Source of the DNA: an uncultured Clostridia bacterium
GTDB lineage: Bacteria; Bacillota; Clostridia; Christensenellales; Pumilibacteraceae
Direction of reading: 5' to 3'
Length of the DNA: 60,440 bases
Assembly (NCBI GenBank): GCA_948440265.1
Contig: CAOJOK010000010.1
Coordinates: 1-60,440, forward strand
Made by a program: the position numbers and the translations under genes. Below are positions 16,719 to 26,278 of the stretch, in pieces (position 1 is the first letter of the stretch; every line of letters begins with the position of its first letter). The notes under the pieces were generated by a model. That model was given only the letters and a program-made list of their open reading frames with translations. It was not told the DNA's origin and made no database searches.

Positions 16719-19418
16719 TTACTTTTCGCTTTGAGCCGTCTGCCCTTTATGCAGGCGTATGCGTTTTCTTCGGGCGCGGTTATAGCCGTTGCGGACGGGG
16801 CGCAGAGCCAGCTTATACAGTTCGGTGAACAGTACGATGGACAGAGCCGCCGCCGCCACTTTCAGCCATTCGAAGAAGGTAAGCGGCACGGTATTGAACA
16901 CGGGTCCGCCGAACTGGGTTATCAATATCTGCAGAACGAACGTCACCGCCATCACAATCAGCATAAGTTTATTCTGCCCTATAGTCGGGAACACGCTTTT
17001 AAGTCCCGGCTGACGGGCGTTGAAGGAGTTGAAAATCTGAAACAGCACGAACAGAGTAAACAGCGCGGTCTTTTCCTTACCTGCTCCGCCTGCGATACCG
17101 AGAAAGTTGAACGTCGTTTGCAGCAGCATAACCGCCGCCATATACGCGCCGCTCAACACTATTCTCACGAGCATTTTTTTGGTGACAATCGGCGCGTCCC
17201 TGTCCACGGGTTTTCGCGACATCAAGTCGGCGGATATTTTTTCCAGACCCAGCGTCAGCGCAGGCGGTCCGTCCATTATCAGATTTATCCAAAGCAGTTC
17301 CAGAGAATTGAACGGGGCTTCGAACCCGAGCAGTGTGGACAGCACGACGGTCAGCACGGCGGCGAGATTGACTGTGAGCTGGAACATAATGAAGCGCTGG
17401 AAATTTTCGTATATGCCTCGTCCCCAGCGCACGGCGTTTATAATGGTCGCGAAAGAATCGTCGAGCACTATTATGTCGCTGGCTTCTTTGGACACCTGCG
17501 TTCCCGTTATGCCCATTGCTATGCCGACGTCCGCGCTCTTTATCGCAGGCGCGTCGTTTATGCCGTCGCCCGTGACCGCCACCACCTTTCCTATCGTTTT
17601 GAGCGCCGCCACTATCCGCAGTTTGGTCTGCGGCGTGCTTCTTGCGACCACGGTTATTTCGTCGACTTTGCGCAGCAGTTCTTCGTCGCTCATCTCGTCT
17701 ATCTGCGAACCGAGCACGGGCGGCGCATCGGAAATGCCGAGCTCTCGGGCTATCGCCGCCGCGGTCAGCGGATTGTCGCCCGTCAGCATTTTGACGGCTA
17801 TGCCGGCGCGCTTGGCTTCGCTTACGGCGGCGTAAACTTCTTCCCGAACGGGGTCGGCAATGACGGCGAACCCGTCCAAGGACAGTCCGCTTTCCGCTCT
17901 GTCGCGGTTCAAGTCGGTCACACTGCCGTGCGCAAGCGCAAGCACGCGTTTAGCGTCGCGCTGATAGCTCTCTATCGTTTTTAAGTATTTATCGCGTTTG
18001 GCGCCGTTCAAACCGCACAGTGCAAGCACGGTTTCGGGCGCGCCCTTCATATATGCGACGTATCTGCCGTTTTCCCGTACCACCGTCGTCATTCTTTTGA
18101 GTTCGGAAGAAAACGGGTGGCACACGGCGACGTCGGCGTTCCTTCTCGCTTCGGCATAGCCGCTTTTGACTTCTCTGTCATAGCGTACGAGCAGAGCACA
18201 TTCCGTGGGGCTGCCGAGATAGGCGTACGGCGCGGCGGAGTAGTCCACGTCCGCAGTGGAGTTCACCGCGCAGTTTTTCAGCAGGGCGGCTTTATCCCCC
18301 ACGACTATCATATCTGTCACGGTCATTTTGTTTTCGGTCAGCGTTCCCGTCTTGTCGGAGCATATTACGGACACGGCGCCGACCGTTTCGCACGCGCCCA
18401 TTCTCTTGACGAGCGCGTTGTTTTTCGCCATTTTTATGACGTTGAGCGCCAGCGATACCGCAACGACGGTGGGCAGTCCTTCGGGGACGGACGCCACTAT
18501 CAGCACTATGCTGGTGATAAATATGTCGGACACGCCCGAAAACGAGAGTCTGCCCGAAACAGCGAGCTTGACGAACTGCGCGGCGAACACGGCGAAAGCC
18601 ACGACTGCGCCCAGCACGGTTATTATTTTGCCGAGCTTGGACAGTTTTCTCTGCAACGGCGTCTGCGGTATTTCCGACACTATGGACTGCGCCACCTTGC
18701 CTATCTCGCTGTCGTCGCCCACTTCGACAACCACGGCTCTGCCGCCGCCGGCAGTCACGAAACAGCCGCCGTATATCATATTTTTTCTTTCCGCAAGCGG
18801 AGTGAGCGCAGGCAGGGTCTGCGCGTTTTTTACGACGGGATGGCTTTCGCCCGTCAGCGGAGACTCGTCCACCGTCAGTCCGTCGCAGGATATTATGCGC
18901 ATATCCGCCGCCGCTTTGTCCCCTGTCGCAAGCATAACGACGTCGCCGCGCACGAGTTTTTCCGACGGGACAAGCATTACTTTTCCGCCGCGCACAATCT
19001 TTACCTTGACGGCTTTGGCTTCCTTTTTCAGCGCGTCGAACGCTTTGGAGCTTTTGCCTTCCATAACCAGCGATATTGTCACGGACACGACTATCGCGGC
19101 GAGTATGCCTGCCACTTCGACAAAATCGAACGCGCCGCCGCGGACTGCGGAAAAGGCGTTTACCGCCACGGTGATTACGAGTGCGGCAAACAGTATGAGC
19201 ATCATAGGCTCCGTCATCTCCTCCACGACGCGCAGAAACAGCGGTTTGCGCTTCTTTTCCGATATGACATTGACGCCGCTTTCGGCGGCTTTGACCGCGC
19301 CGCTCTCGGTCAGTCCCGCGCTCTCGTCGCTGTCGAGTTTTTTAAGCGTATCGGAAACGGACAGGCTGTGCCACGGAGTATTCGATTTTACGATTTCGGG
19401 TTTTGTTTTTTTCTTCAT
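16719..19418 (-). CDS. P-type (P2) calcium-transporting ATPase
   Basis: Exports a divalent cation, most likely Ca2+, at the cost of ATP. The 899 residues show the P2 plan: N-terminal cation-ATPase segment (PWHSLSVSDTL), TM1-2, actuator domain with the TGES loop (DESPLTGESHPV), TM3-4 with the metal-site motif VPEGLP, phosphorylation motif CSDKTGTLTENK with Asp355, nucleotide-binding KGAPE, hinge TGDGINDAPA, and six C-terminal membrane helices with NLIMDGPPALTLGLE. Such pumps are also called PMCA- or SERCA-like in bacteria. Single gene with terminator; it lies between a surface-protein operon and a lipoprotein gene with no clear functional link. Confidence 0.95.
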   Translation of the reverse strand: MKKKTKPEIVKSNTPWHSLSVSDTLKKLDSDESAGLTESGAVKAAESGVNVISEKKRKPLFLRVVEEMTEPMMLILFAALVITVAVNAFSAVRGGAFDFVEVAGILAAIVVSVTISLVMEGKSSKAFDALKKEAKAVKVKIVRGGKVMLVPSEKLVRGDVVMLATGDKAAADMRIISCDGLTVDESPLTGESHPVVKNAQTLPALTPLAERKNMIYGGCFVTAGGGRAVVVEVGDDSEIGKVAQSIVSEIPQTPLQRKLSKLGKIITVLGAVVAFAVFAAQFVKLAVSGRLSFSGVSDIFITSIVLIVASVPEGLPTVVAVSLALNVIKMAKNNALVKRMGACETVGAVSVICSDKTGTLTENKMTVTDMIVVGDKAALLKNCAVNSTADVDYSAAPYAYLGSPTECALLVRYDREVKSGYAEARRNADVAVCHPFSSELKRMTTVVRENGRYVAYMKGAPETVLALCGLNGAKRDKYLKTIESYQRDAKRVLALAHGSVTDLNRDRAESGLSLDGFAVIADPVREEVYAAVSEAKRAGIAVKMLTGDNPLTAAAIARELGISDAPPVLGSQIDEMSDEELLRKVDEITVVARSTPQTKLRIVAALKTIGKVVAVTGDGINDAPAIKSADVGIAMGITGTQVSKEASDIIVLDDSFATIINAVRWGRGIYENFQRFIMFQLTVNLAAVLTVVLSTLLGFEAPFNSLELLWINLIMDGPPALTLGLEKISADLMSRKPVDRDAPIVTKKMLVRIVLSGAYMAAVMLLQTTFNFLGIAGGAGKEKTALFTLFVLFQIFNSFNARQPGLKSVFPTIGQNKLMLIVMAVTFVLQILITQFGGPVFNTVPLTFFEWLKVAAAALSIVLFTELYKLALRPVRNGYNRARRKRIRLHKGQTAQSEK

Positions 19419-19493
19419 TGCAAAAAGTCCTCTCTACAAAATATATTTGCAGAAAGGACGGTTTAACACCATTCGACCGATTTCGACAATATT

Positions 19494-21026
19494 CTATTTC
19501 ACGTTCAGTATGAAGTCGAATTCTTCGTACGCCTTGATTTTAAGAGTGATAAGCCCCTCTTTCACGGCGGCTTTCATACCGTTATAGCTGTCCGCGCTTA
19601 CCGAAAGCGTGCCGGCTTCGTTGTCCAGCGTAAGCCCGTCGCAGATGCGTTTTAAAAGCTCCACCCATTCTTTGGAATCGTCCAGATTGGGACCGCCCAC
19701 TCCGTCGCCGCCGTCCGCCGTCACTATTATATTGGGCAGGGCCTTGTTTTTCGTTCCGCGCTTTATCGTATATTTGCCCGCGCAGTTTACCGTTATGCGT
19801 TCTTCCCCGACGACCGCATAGTCCTCGGGAACTTTGACAATGCTTTTGCCTATATTTTCAAAAGCGCAGTTTATCACTTTTTCGACCGAATACTCTTTTA
19901 TTTCCGTCTTTATGCCGCCGCCTATCAAGCTCTCGGAAAACACGGGGGCGTCCTTTATCTTTATCGACTGCGTAAACTTCGCCGTCGTCAGTGCAAACGA
20001 CGGGTCGGCGCGAAATGCGGACACGGTTTTGGAAACGGTAAATTCCGTGGGCGCGTCCGAAGCCACGAAGTCCGCAACGGTGGCGTCGGTGTACGGATAT
20101 TTTTCCAATCTCTCTCGAAGCGTCTGCTCCTTCCACATTGCCGCCGTATCCTGCGCGTTGCCGAGTCCGATTATGCCGCTCAACGTCAGGTCGCCGTATT
20201 TGTTCTTCAATTCGTAAAAGCTCGGCAGTTTATAGCTGTCGGCAAGCAGCGATTTTATCAGCGTATACGTTGCGACCAGCGCTTCTTCCGATATTGGCTT
20301 GCCTGCTTTCAGCAGTTCTTTGAACGTGGAGTCGCCGTAGAATACGAACAGTGCTTCGAACTCGTCCTGCGTAAGCTCGCTGCCGTTTAAGTAGTTCCAA
20401 GCCTTTGTAATGCCCACGATGGCTTTTTCGTCTATATTTTCTTTGGCTATCGCAAGCAGTCCGTTCAGCGTCTCGGCGCTGTCCTTTTCCAATTGCAGGA
20501 CGTACTCTCTGCCGATTATATCAACTTCGCTTTCGGTGTCCACGCCCAAATACGGCAGGAGCAGTTCCAGCACGGCTTCGAGATTGCGCTGTTTGATTGT
20601 TTTAAATTCGAAAAACGCGTCGGACTCCTCCGCCAGCCACTGTTCTTCGTCCGCAGTCTTTAAACCGCCCGTCTGTTCTTTGTCGGCTTTTTTAAACAGC
20701 AGTCCGTCCGAATAAACGATTTCTTCGTCCTTTGCCGTCACTCCGTATCCGACCTTTGCGTCGTAAACAAGTTTTATGCCGTCGGTCTTGTCTCCGTCGG
20801 AGATATCTATGTTTGCGGTGAAGTTGGGCGCGTTGCGGTTGTAGACGCGTGCCAAAAACTCCGTCAAGTCCACTTCCGTCATTTCCTGCACGGGCGGATT
20901 GACGGGCGGATTGGGTTTCTGCTCCTGCGGCGGCGTTTGGTTGCCGCACGCAAAAAGGGTCAGCGCGCAGAGCAGTGCCGCCGCTGTCGAAAACAGGCTT
21001 TTCCAATGTCCGAATGAAAATTTCAT
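19494..21026 (-). CDS. lipoprotein of unknown function
   Basis: A 510-residue secreted lipoprotein: signal peptide with hydrophobic core STAAALLCALT, lipobox LFAC, then a Pro-rich spacer (QEQKPNPPVNPPVQ). The mature part is mixed alpha/beta, acidic and without recognised motifs; it resembles LolA/RseB-type lipoproteins only in the loose sense of a beta-rich N-terminal part (FTANIDISDGDKTDGIKLVYDA). There is no Shine-Dalgarno sequence before the ATG at 21026 and the -10 box ends seven bases before it, so the mRNA is probably leaderless. Single gene. Confidence 0.82.
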   Translation of the reverse strand: MKFSFGHWKSLFSTAAALLCALTLFACGNQTPPQEQKPNPPVNPPVQEMTEVDLTEFLARVYNRNAPNFTANIDISDGDKTDGIKLVYDAKVGYGVTAKDEEIVYSDGLLFKKADKEQTGGLKTADEEQWLAEESDAFFEFKTIKQRNLEAVLELLLPYLGVDTESEVDIIGREYVLQLEKDSAETLNGLLAIAKENIDEKAIVGITKAWNYLNGSELTQDEFEALFVFYGDSTFKELLKAGKPISEEALVATYTLIKSLLADSYKLPSFYELKNKYGDLTLSGIIGLGNAQDTAAMWKEQTLRERLEKYPYTDATVADFVASDAPTEFTVSKTVSAFRADPSFALTTAKFTQSIKIKDAPVFSESLIGGGIKTEIKEYSVEKVINCAFENIGKSIVKVPEDYAVVGEERITVNCAGKYTIKRGTKNKALPNIIVTADGGDGVGGPNLDDSKEWVELLKRICDGLTLDNEAGTLSVSADSYNGMKAAVKEGLITLKIKAYEEFDFILNVK

Positions 21027-21033
21027 TTGTTTA

Positions 21034-21063
21034 AGTATAACACTATTTTTCGGCGCAGGTCAA
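21034..21063 (-). promoter_or_regulatory. promoter of the lipoprotein gene (leaderless)
   Basis: TTGACC (-35, 21058-21063), 18-bp spacer, TATACT (-10, 21034-21039) on the minus strand. The start codon begins seven bases after the -10 box, which places transcription start at or next to the ATG. Confidence 0.65.
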
Positions 21064-21157
21064 GTATTTGACAAAACAGCACCGATTAAAATGCTCGGAA
21101 AAAGAATAAGAATGTCAAAAATGCGGGCATACTATTTCTGCAAAGGAGGCTGAAAAA

Positions 21158-21484
21158 ATGGACGAAAACAAGAACATCAAAAGCGAAAACGAACAGACTT
21201 TGGAAGAAATCGTGAAGCACGAATGCGGCTGCCGCACCTGCAAATGCGGCAAAGACGGCTGTGAGTTCGCGGCTGACTTCTTCGACGATAACGGCAATCC
21301 GACGCCCGTATTCGGTACGGACGCCGACCTTCTGAACAAGCAGGGTTTGGAAGCGGCAGTGGATTTCGATGACTATGCCGAAAGAGTGGGCATAACGGAA
21401 AACGGCGAAAGCATTTATCACAACACCGCCGAGTATCGTATGATTGACCCGAGCGGCGACAGCGCGGACACTTCGAAGTCTTAA
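21158..21484 (+). CDS. small Cys-rich hypothetical protein
   Basis: A 108-residue acidic protein with a compact cysteine cluster HECGCRTCKCGKDGC (Cys 23, 25, 28, 30 and 35) that could bind zinc or an iron-sulfur centre. The rest is low in hydrophobic residues and ends in a Ser/Asp tail. AAAGGAGG precedes the ATG at ideal distance and a clear terminator follows, so it is a genuine gene. I do not recognise a named family. Confidence 0.82.
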   Translation: MDENKNIKSENEQTLEEIVKHECGCRTCKCGKDGCEFAADFFDDNGNPTPVFGTDADLLNKQGLEAAVDFDDYAERVGITENGESIYHNTAEYRMIDPSGDSADTSKS

Positions 21485-21493
21485 TATAAAATC

Positions 21494-21519
21494 ACCGCGG
21501 AGCATATCCGCGGTTTTTT
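21494..21519 (+). terminator. intrinsic terminator
   Basis: ACCGCGGA/TCCGCGGT hairpin with a short loop followed by TTTTTT, ten bases after the small Cys-rich gene and converging with the TfoX-like gene. Confidence 0.88.
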
Positions 21520-21520
21520 A

Positions 21521-21841
21521 TTACTGTTTTTTACTGCGCTTTTTGGGAAGCGGCGTAACTGCCTTTAAAATGCTTATTGTTTCTTTTACGAGCTCGGCGT
21601 TTTCCATATCGAGAATATAGTGTTCTTTCGCGCCGTCATACGGCGTTCCGCGCTCTGCCTGCGACATTGTCTTTGACAGCTCGGGCAGTATTTTGACATA
21701 CACCGTATTGTCGCACACGAGCAGTACGGGTTTATCGTCTACATACACCATATACTCGCCGAACATTTTTTTATGGCGAACCGTGCCGCAACCGTCGACA
21801 CATTCGCAAACAAACTCTATAAAATCGGGCGTCGTCGCCAT
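21521..21841 (-). CDS. TfoX N-terminal domain protein
   Basis: A 106-residue protein matching the TfoX_N fold: the RHKKMFGEYMVYVDDKPVLLV segment is the family hallmark (usually RxMFGGxGxY), followed by the VYVKI strand and a basic tail KKRSKKQ. TfoX regulates competence in gamma-proteobacteria, but stand-alone N-terminal-domain proteins are widespread and of unknown function, so no competence role should be read into it. It lies 15 bases behind the DegV gene and is probably co-transcribed with it. Confidence 0.88.
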   Translation of the reverse strand: MATTPDFIEFVCECVDGCGTVRHKKMFGEYMVYVDDKPVLLVCDNTVYVKILPELSKTMSQAERGTPYDGAKEHYILDMENAELVKETISILKAVTPLPKKRSKKQ

Positions 21842-21856
21842 TTCGTTTTCTCCTAT

Positions 21857-22663
21857 TTATGCGATGTATGCCACGCCGAAAGCGCCGAAGCCGAGATGAA
21901 TAGAGAGCACGGGTCCGACGTTTCTCAAATGCACTCTCTTATCCTTATGCGCGGCTTTGAGCAGCTGCATAAGCGGAGTGACGTCCACGTCTTCGCCCGA
22001 GCGCATAACGAATATGCGGCGCGCGTTGCTCGGCACGGCTTCGGCAAGCGCTTTGCACCTTGCCGCCGTTCCGCGCACGTTGGTTATGAACCGTATGCCG
22101 CCGCCGAGACTGAATACGGGGCGCGTGTTCAGCGTTGTGTTCGGTTTCTGCGACGACGTCAGTCTGCCGCCGCGCACGAGATTTTCTATGCCGTCCACCG
22201 TGAATACCGTGCCCGTTTTCGTGCGGAGTATTTCCAGATTTTTTGCTATTTCGTCCAGAGAAAGACCGCCGACCACCATATTGACGGCTTCATCCACCAA
22301 AAGGTGCAGTCCGCCGTTGGTCGTGAGAGAGTCCACGACTCTGATATTGCCGCCGACCTGTTTTGCCGCCGAGCAAGCCGACGCGTACGTACCCGAAAGT
22401 CCGCCCGAGAGCAGTATGCACAGCACGTCGCACCCTTTTTTCACGAGAGCGGAAAACGTGTCTACAAACGTCGCAAGCGGCGGCTGGCTGGTCTTTGCCC
22501 TGCCGCATTCGACGATGGCGGTAAAGTCGCCGTTCTCGCCCCTGTTCTTTTCGTCGTAAATCTTGCCGTCGCAGATATAGCTTAAAGGCACCGCCATTAC
22601 GCCTATCTTATTCAGTTCCGCGGTCGAATAGCCAGCGCTGCTGTCCGTCACTATCGCTATCAT
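21857..22663 (-). CDS. DegV family fatty-acid-binding protein
   Basis: DegV/FakB-type protein of 268 residues that holds a fatty acid between two alpha/beta domains; FakB proteins hand fatty acids to the kinase FakA. Visible: IVTDSSAGYS at the N terminus, the fatty-acid carboxylate region LLSGGLSGTYASA (about 88-100), the VVDSLTTNGGLHLLVDEA segment and RGGRLTSSQK. It directly follows the acc genes on the same strand, in line with a link to lipid metabolism. No FakA kinase is in the window. Confidence 0.92.
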   Translation of the reverse strand: MIAIVTDSSAGYSTAELNKIGVMAVPLSYICDGKIYDEKNRGENGDFTAIVECGRAKTSQPPLATFVDTFSALVKKGCDVLCILLSGGLSGTYASACSAAKQVGGNIRVVDSLTTNGGLHLLVDEAVNMVVGGLSLDEIAKNLEILRTKTGTVFTVDGIENLVRGGRLTSSQKPNTTLNTRPVFSLGGGIRFITNVRGTAARCKALAEAVPSNARRIFVMRSGEDVDVTPLMQLLKAAHKDKRVHLRNVGPVLSIHLGFGAFGVAYIA

Positions 22664-22691
22664 ACAAGTCTCCTTATCTTCAATCTCGTCG

Positions 22692-23459
22692 TCACTTTAT
22701 GTTTCTGAATCTGTCGTATCTCTGTTTCGTCAGCTCGTCCGCGTCGAGCTTCGATTTTCCGTCGAAGAACGACGATATGTCGTTTTTGAGTTTTTCGAAA
22801 AACTCATCGCCGAAGTCTTCTTCCGCAATCACTCTGTCCACGGCTTTCAACTCTTTCAAGTCCGCCGCCGTAAGCTTCAAGTGCTGTGCCGCGTCCTTTG
22901 CCTTATCCTTGTTTTTCCAAAGTATGGACGCGCACGCTTCGGGAGATATGACGGAATAGGTCGCGGTTTCGGTTATCCACACTTCGTCCGCCACGGCTAT
23001 GCCGAGTGCGCCGCCGCTTCCGCCTTCGCCTATGACTACCGCGAGTATCGGCGTTTTCAAACCCATCATATCGCGTATGGAAACGGCAATGGCTTCCGCC
23101 TGTCCGCGCTCTTCCGCATCTATACCGGGATATGCGCCCGGGGTGTCCACGAAGCAGAGTACGGGGCGGCGGAACTTCTCCGCCTGTTTCATCAGCCGCA
23201 GTGCCTTTCTGTATCCTTCGGGACGGGGCTGTCCGAAATTCCGATACACTTTTTCGTTTGTGGTTTCGCCCTTTTCTATACCGATGACGGTTACGGGTCT
23301 GCCGTTTATTTCCGCTATGCCGCCGACTATCGATTTATCGTCGCCGAATTTTCTGTCGCCGTGCAGTTCGAAAAAGTTTTCCGTTATCTTTTCTATATAT
23401 TTGAGTGCGGTGGGACGTCCCTTTTCCCGACTTTTCATTACGATTTCGTATGCGGTCAT
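22692..23459 (-). CDS. accA: acetyl-CoA carboxylase carboxyltransferase, alpha subunit
   Basis: With AccD it moves the carboxyl group from carboxybiotin to acetyl-CoA, giving malonyl-CoA. The 255 residues are shorter than the roughly 320 of the E. coli or Bacillus proteins, mainly at the N terminus, but the core is complete: ELHGDRKFGDD, PVTVIGIEKG, FVDTPGAYPGIDAEERGQ and IGEGGSGGALG with the oxyanion-hole glycines. The ATG overlaps the last base of the accD stop codon, so the two subunits are made together. Confidence 0.96.
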   Translation of the reverse strand: MTAYEIVMKSREKGRPTALKYIEKITENFFELHGDRKFGDDKSIVGGIAEINGRPVTVIGIEKGETTNEKVYRNFGQPRPEGYRKALRLMKQAEKFRRPVLCFVDTPGAYPGIDAEERGQAEAIAVSIRDMMGLKTPILAVVIGEGGSGGALGIAVADEVWITETATYSVISPEACASILWKNKDKAKDAAQHLKLTAADLKELKAVDRVIAEEDFGDEFFEKLKNDISSFFDGKSKLDADELTKQRYDRFRNIK

Positions 23460-24364
23460 TATGCCAACTCCTCCGTATCTGTCGCAGGTTGTGCCGATTC
23501 GCTCTTTTCGACGCCGTGTTTTTTCAGTATATCGACAAGCGTTTCTTTAAGCCTGCGCCTGTCCACAATGGCGTCCAAAAAACCTTTCTGCAATAAAAAT
23601 TCCGCTCTCTGAAAGCCTGCCGGCAGTTTTTGGCGTATGGTCTGTTCTATCACTCTCGGGCCTGCAAAGCCTATCAGCGCGTCGGGTTCGGCAAGTATTA
23701 TATCCGCTTCGAACGCGAACGACGCGGACACGCCGCCCGTCGTGGGGTCGGTCAGCACCGACACATACAGCAGTCCTTTCTCGCCGTGTTTGAGCACCGC
23801 ACCCGATGTCTTTGCCATTTGCATAAGCGATATTATGCCTTCCTGCATACGCGCGCCGCCCGACAGCGCAAAGCCGATTACGGGCAGACCTTTTTCCGCC
23901 GCATACTCGAAAGCACGCGTTATTCTCTCGCCTGCCGCGCCGCCCATACTGCCCATCATAAACTTGGCGTCCATTGCAAAAGCTACGGCTTTATATCCGC
24001 CGATTTTTATTTCGCCGCAGACGACGGCTTCGCTTTCGCCGCTGGACTCTCTCGCCTTTGCCAATTTGTCTTCATACTCGGGAAAGCCGAGACGGTTCTC
24101 CCCTACGACGTCGGCGAAAAGCTCTGTGAACTCGCCTTCGTCCGATATATATTTCAGTCTTTCCCTTGCGCCCATTTTGAAGTGATGTCCGCACTTGGCG
24201 CATACTTTGCCGTTTGCGGTCAAATCGTCGCTTAAAATCAGCGTCTTGCATTTATCGCATTTAATCGCAGCCTGTTCGGGCACGAAGGCGCTGTTTCCGT
24301 CTTCCTGTCCTTCCAACGCTATGTTGGGCTTGCGAAAGAAAAATTTTCTTAAATCGAATCCCAT
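23459..24364 (-). CDS. accD: acetyl-CoA carboxylase carboxyltransferase, beta subunit
   Basis: Partner of AccA, 301 residues. The four-Cys zinc ribbon (Cys36, 39, 55, 58) is seen in CDKCK and CAKCGHHF, and the crotonase-fold core has MDAKFMMGSMGGAAGERITRAFE and SGGARMQEGIISLMQMAKTS. It lies in the order accB-accC-accD-accA usual for Firmicutes. Confidence 0.96.
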   Translation of the reverse strand: MGFDLRKFFFRKPNIALEGQEDGNSAFVPEQAAIKCDKCKTLILSDDLTANGKVCAKCGHHFKMGARERLKYISDEGEFTELFADVVGENRLGFPEYEDKLAKARESSGESEAVVCGEIKIGGYKAVAFAMDAKFMMGSMGGAAGERITRAFEYAAEKGLPVIGFALSGGARMQEGIISLMQMAKTSGAVLKHGEKGLLYVSVLTDPTTGGVSASFAFEADIILAEPDALIGFAGPRVIEQTIRQKLPAGFQRAEFLLQKGFLDAIVDRRRLKETLVDILKKHGVEKSESAQPATDTEELA

Positions 24365-24408
24365 TTATTTCTCCTTTTATCCGACGCTTTCGGCGTCAAA
24401 GTGAATTG

Positions 24409-25785
24409 TCAGTCCGCAAGCGGTGTTTGCCTTTCTCCCTTTCTGACCTTTTCGATTTCCGTTTCCAGAGTATCCGTGTAATACCTGCCCGTCACGAACT
24501 TCTCGTCCGTTATTATGGCTTCGGCAAGTTCCGCGTTCGTATTCACGCCTTCGATTACGAGTTCGCAGAGCGCCGCCTGCATTTTGCGTATGGCTTCGTT
24601 TCTGTCGCGCGCGCAGACGACCAATTTTCCAATCATAGAATCGTAAAACGGCGGTATGGTGTAGTCCTGATATATAGCCGTGTCGAAACGCACCCACGGT
24701 CCGCCCGGTATGTGCAGAAGGGTGATTTTTCCGCAGGACGGGCGGAAATTGTTTTTATAGTCTTCGGAATTGATACGGCATTCTATCGCGCAGCCGTGCA
24801 GTCTTACGTCCGACTGTTTGTATATGAGTTTCATTCCTGCGGCTATTCTTATCTGCCACTTTACTATATCTATATTCGAAACATATTCCGTCACGGAGTG
24901 TTCCACCTGCAGTCTGGTGTTCATCTCCATAAAATAGAAATTGTTATCCCTGTCGAGCAGATATTCAATCGTTCCCGCATTCGTATAACCGACGGTTTTG
25001 ACGGCTTTGACCGTGACGTCGCGCATTCTCTTGCGGACGTTTTCCGGCATTACCGTGCAGGGGCTTTCTTCTATGAGCTTTTGATTTTTGCGCTGCATAG
25101 AGCAGTCGCGCTCGCCCAGCGTTATTATATTGCCCTGTTCGTCGGCAAGCACCTGCATTTCCACGTGCTTGACGTTGGTCAGAAATTTCTCCATATACAG
25201 CGCGCCGTTGCCGAAAGAGCTTTTGGCTTCGGCTTGCGCCGTCTTTATCGCCGCGTCCAGCGCGTCCGCGCTTTCCACTATTCTTATGCCCTTTCCGCCG
25301 CCGCCGCTTGCCGCCTTGACTATGACGGGATAGCCTATTTTTTCCGCCGCCGCTTTCGCCTGTTCTATACTCTCTATACTGTCTATGCCCGGCACGATGG
25401 GAACGCCTGCCGCGCGCATAGTCTTGCGCGCTTCGTCCTTATTTCCCATTTTCTCTATTATCCGCCAATCGGGTCCGATGAATTTGAGATTGCACTCTTC
25501 GCAGAGCTTGGCAAACTTCGGGTTTTCCGAAAGCATTCCGTATCCCGGGTGAACCGCCTGACAGCCGCTGCCTACGGCAACGTCTATGAGTGCGGTCATA
25601 TTCAAATAGCTGTCTTTCAGCATAGCCGGACCTATGCAGTAACTCTCGTCGGCAAGATTGACGTGCAATGCGTCTCTGTCCGCTTCGGAATATACCGCCA
25701 CAGTGGAAATACCCATTTCCTTGCAGGCGCGGATTATCCGAACGGCTATCTCGCCGCGGTTGGCAATCAATATTTTCGTAAACAT
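24409..25785 (-). CDS. accC: biotin carboxylase subunit of acetyl-CoA carboxylase
   Basis: Carboxylates the biotin on AccB using ATP and bicarbonate. The ATG at 25785 (MFTKILIANRGEIA) is the true start, preceded by AAGGGG; the longer frame has no support. The 458 residues contain the ATP-grasp domain with the Gly-rich loop KAASGGGGKGIR, the EKFLTNVKHVEMQVLAD segment and the MEMNTRLQVEHSVTE motif. Confidence 0.97.
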   Translation of the reverse strand: MFTKILIANRGEIAVRIIRACKEMGISTVAVYSEADRDALHVNLADESYCIGPAMLKDSYLNMTALIDVAVGSGCQAVHPGYGMLSENPKFAKLCEECNLKFIGPDWRIIEKMGNKDEARKTMRAAGVPIVPGIDSIESIEQAKAAAEKIGYPVIVKAASGGGGKGIRIVESADALDAAIKTAQAEAKSSFGNGALYMEKFLTNVKHVEMQVLADEQGNIITLGERDCSMQRKNQKLIEESPCTVMPENVRKRMRDVTVKAVKTVGYTNAGTIEYLLDRDNNFYFMEMNTRLQVEHSVTEYVSNIDIVKWQIRIAAGMKLIYKQSDVRLHGCAIECRINSEDYKNNFRPSCGKITLLHIPGGPWVRFDTAIYQDYTIPPFYDSMIGKLVVCARDRNEAIRKMQAALCELVIEGVNTNAELAEAIITDEKFVTGRYYTDTLETEIEKVRKGERQTPLAD

Positions 25786-25801
25786 TTCAATCCCCTTATC
25801 T

Positions 25802-26278
25802 TCAGAAGATTCTGAAAAGCACCTGTCCGAATTCCACAAGTGCGCCGTTTTCCACGCACACTTCCACCACTTCGCCGTCGCGCTCGGCAACGACTTCGTT
25901 CATAAGCTTCATAGCTTCGATTAAGCACAGCGTATCGCCCTTTTTCACCCTGTCGCCCTTGGACACGAACGCGGGGCTGTCGGGGTCGGGCGCGGCATAG
26001 AATATGCCGACCATAGGCGACTTGACTTCGCCCACAAGGTTGTAATCCAGAACGCCGTCGCTTCCGCTTTGAACGGGCGCGTCTTCCTTTGCCGCAGGCG
26101 CGCTTTCCGTCTGCGCGCTTGCCGCAGGTATGACCGTCACCGTTTCGGGCAGAGCCGTTCCGCCCTTTACCATTTTGACGGAAAAGGTTTTGACGCCGTC
26201 GCTCTCGCTGATTTCCAGCTGACCTGCCTGACTGTGTTCGAATATAGACATTATACTTTTTAACTGTTTCAAATCCAT
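25802..26278 (-). CDS. accB: biotin carboxyl carrier protein
   Basis: Carries biotin between the two halves of acetyl-CoA carboxylase. A 158-residue protein with an N-terminal helix (about 1-20), an Ala/Pro-rich linker (about 50-75) and a biotinyl domain with EAMKLMNEV, where Lys124 is the biotinylation site. The gene sits 16 bases before accC. About 400 bases of non-coding repeat separate it from fabF. Confidence 0.96.
   Translation of the reverse strand: MDLKQLKSIMSIFEHSQAGQLEISESDGVKTFSVKMVKGGTALPETVTVIPAASAQTESAPAAKEDAPVQSGSDGVLDYNLVGEVKSPMVGIFYAAPDPDSPAFVSKGDRVKKGDTLCLIEAMKLMNEVVAERDGEVVEVCVENGALVEFGQVLFRIF

Noticed and set aside
21521..21841. Competence regulator TfoX/Sxy
   Set aside because: Only the N-terminal domain is present and no competence genes are near; a regulatory role cannot be supported.
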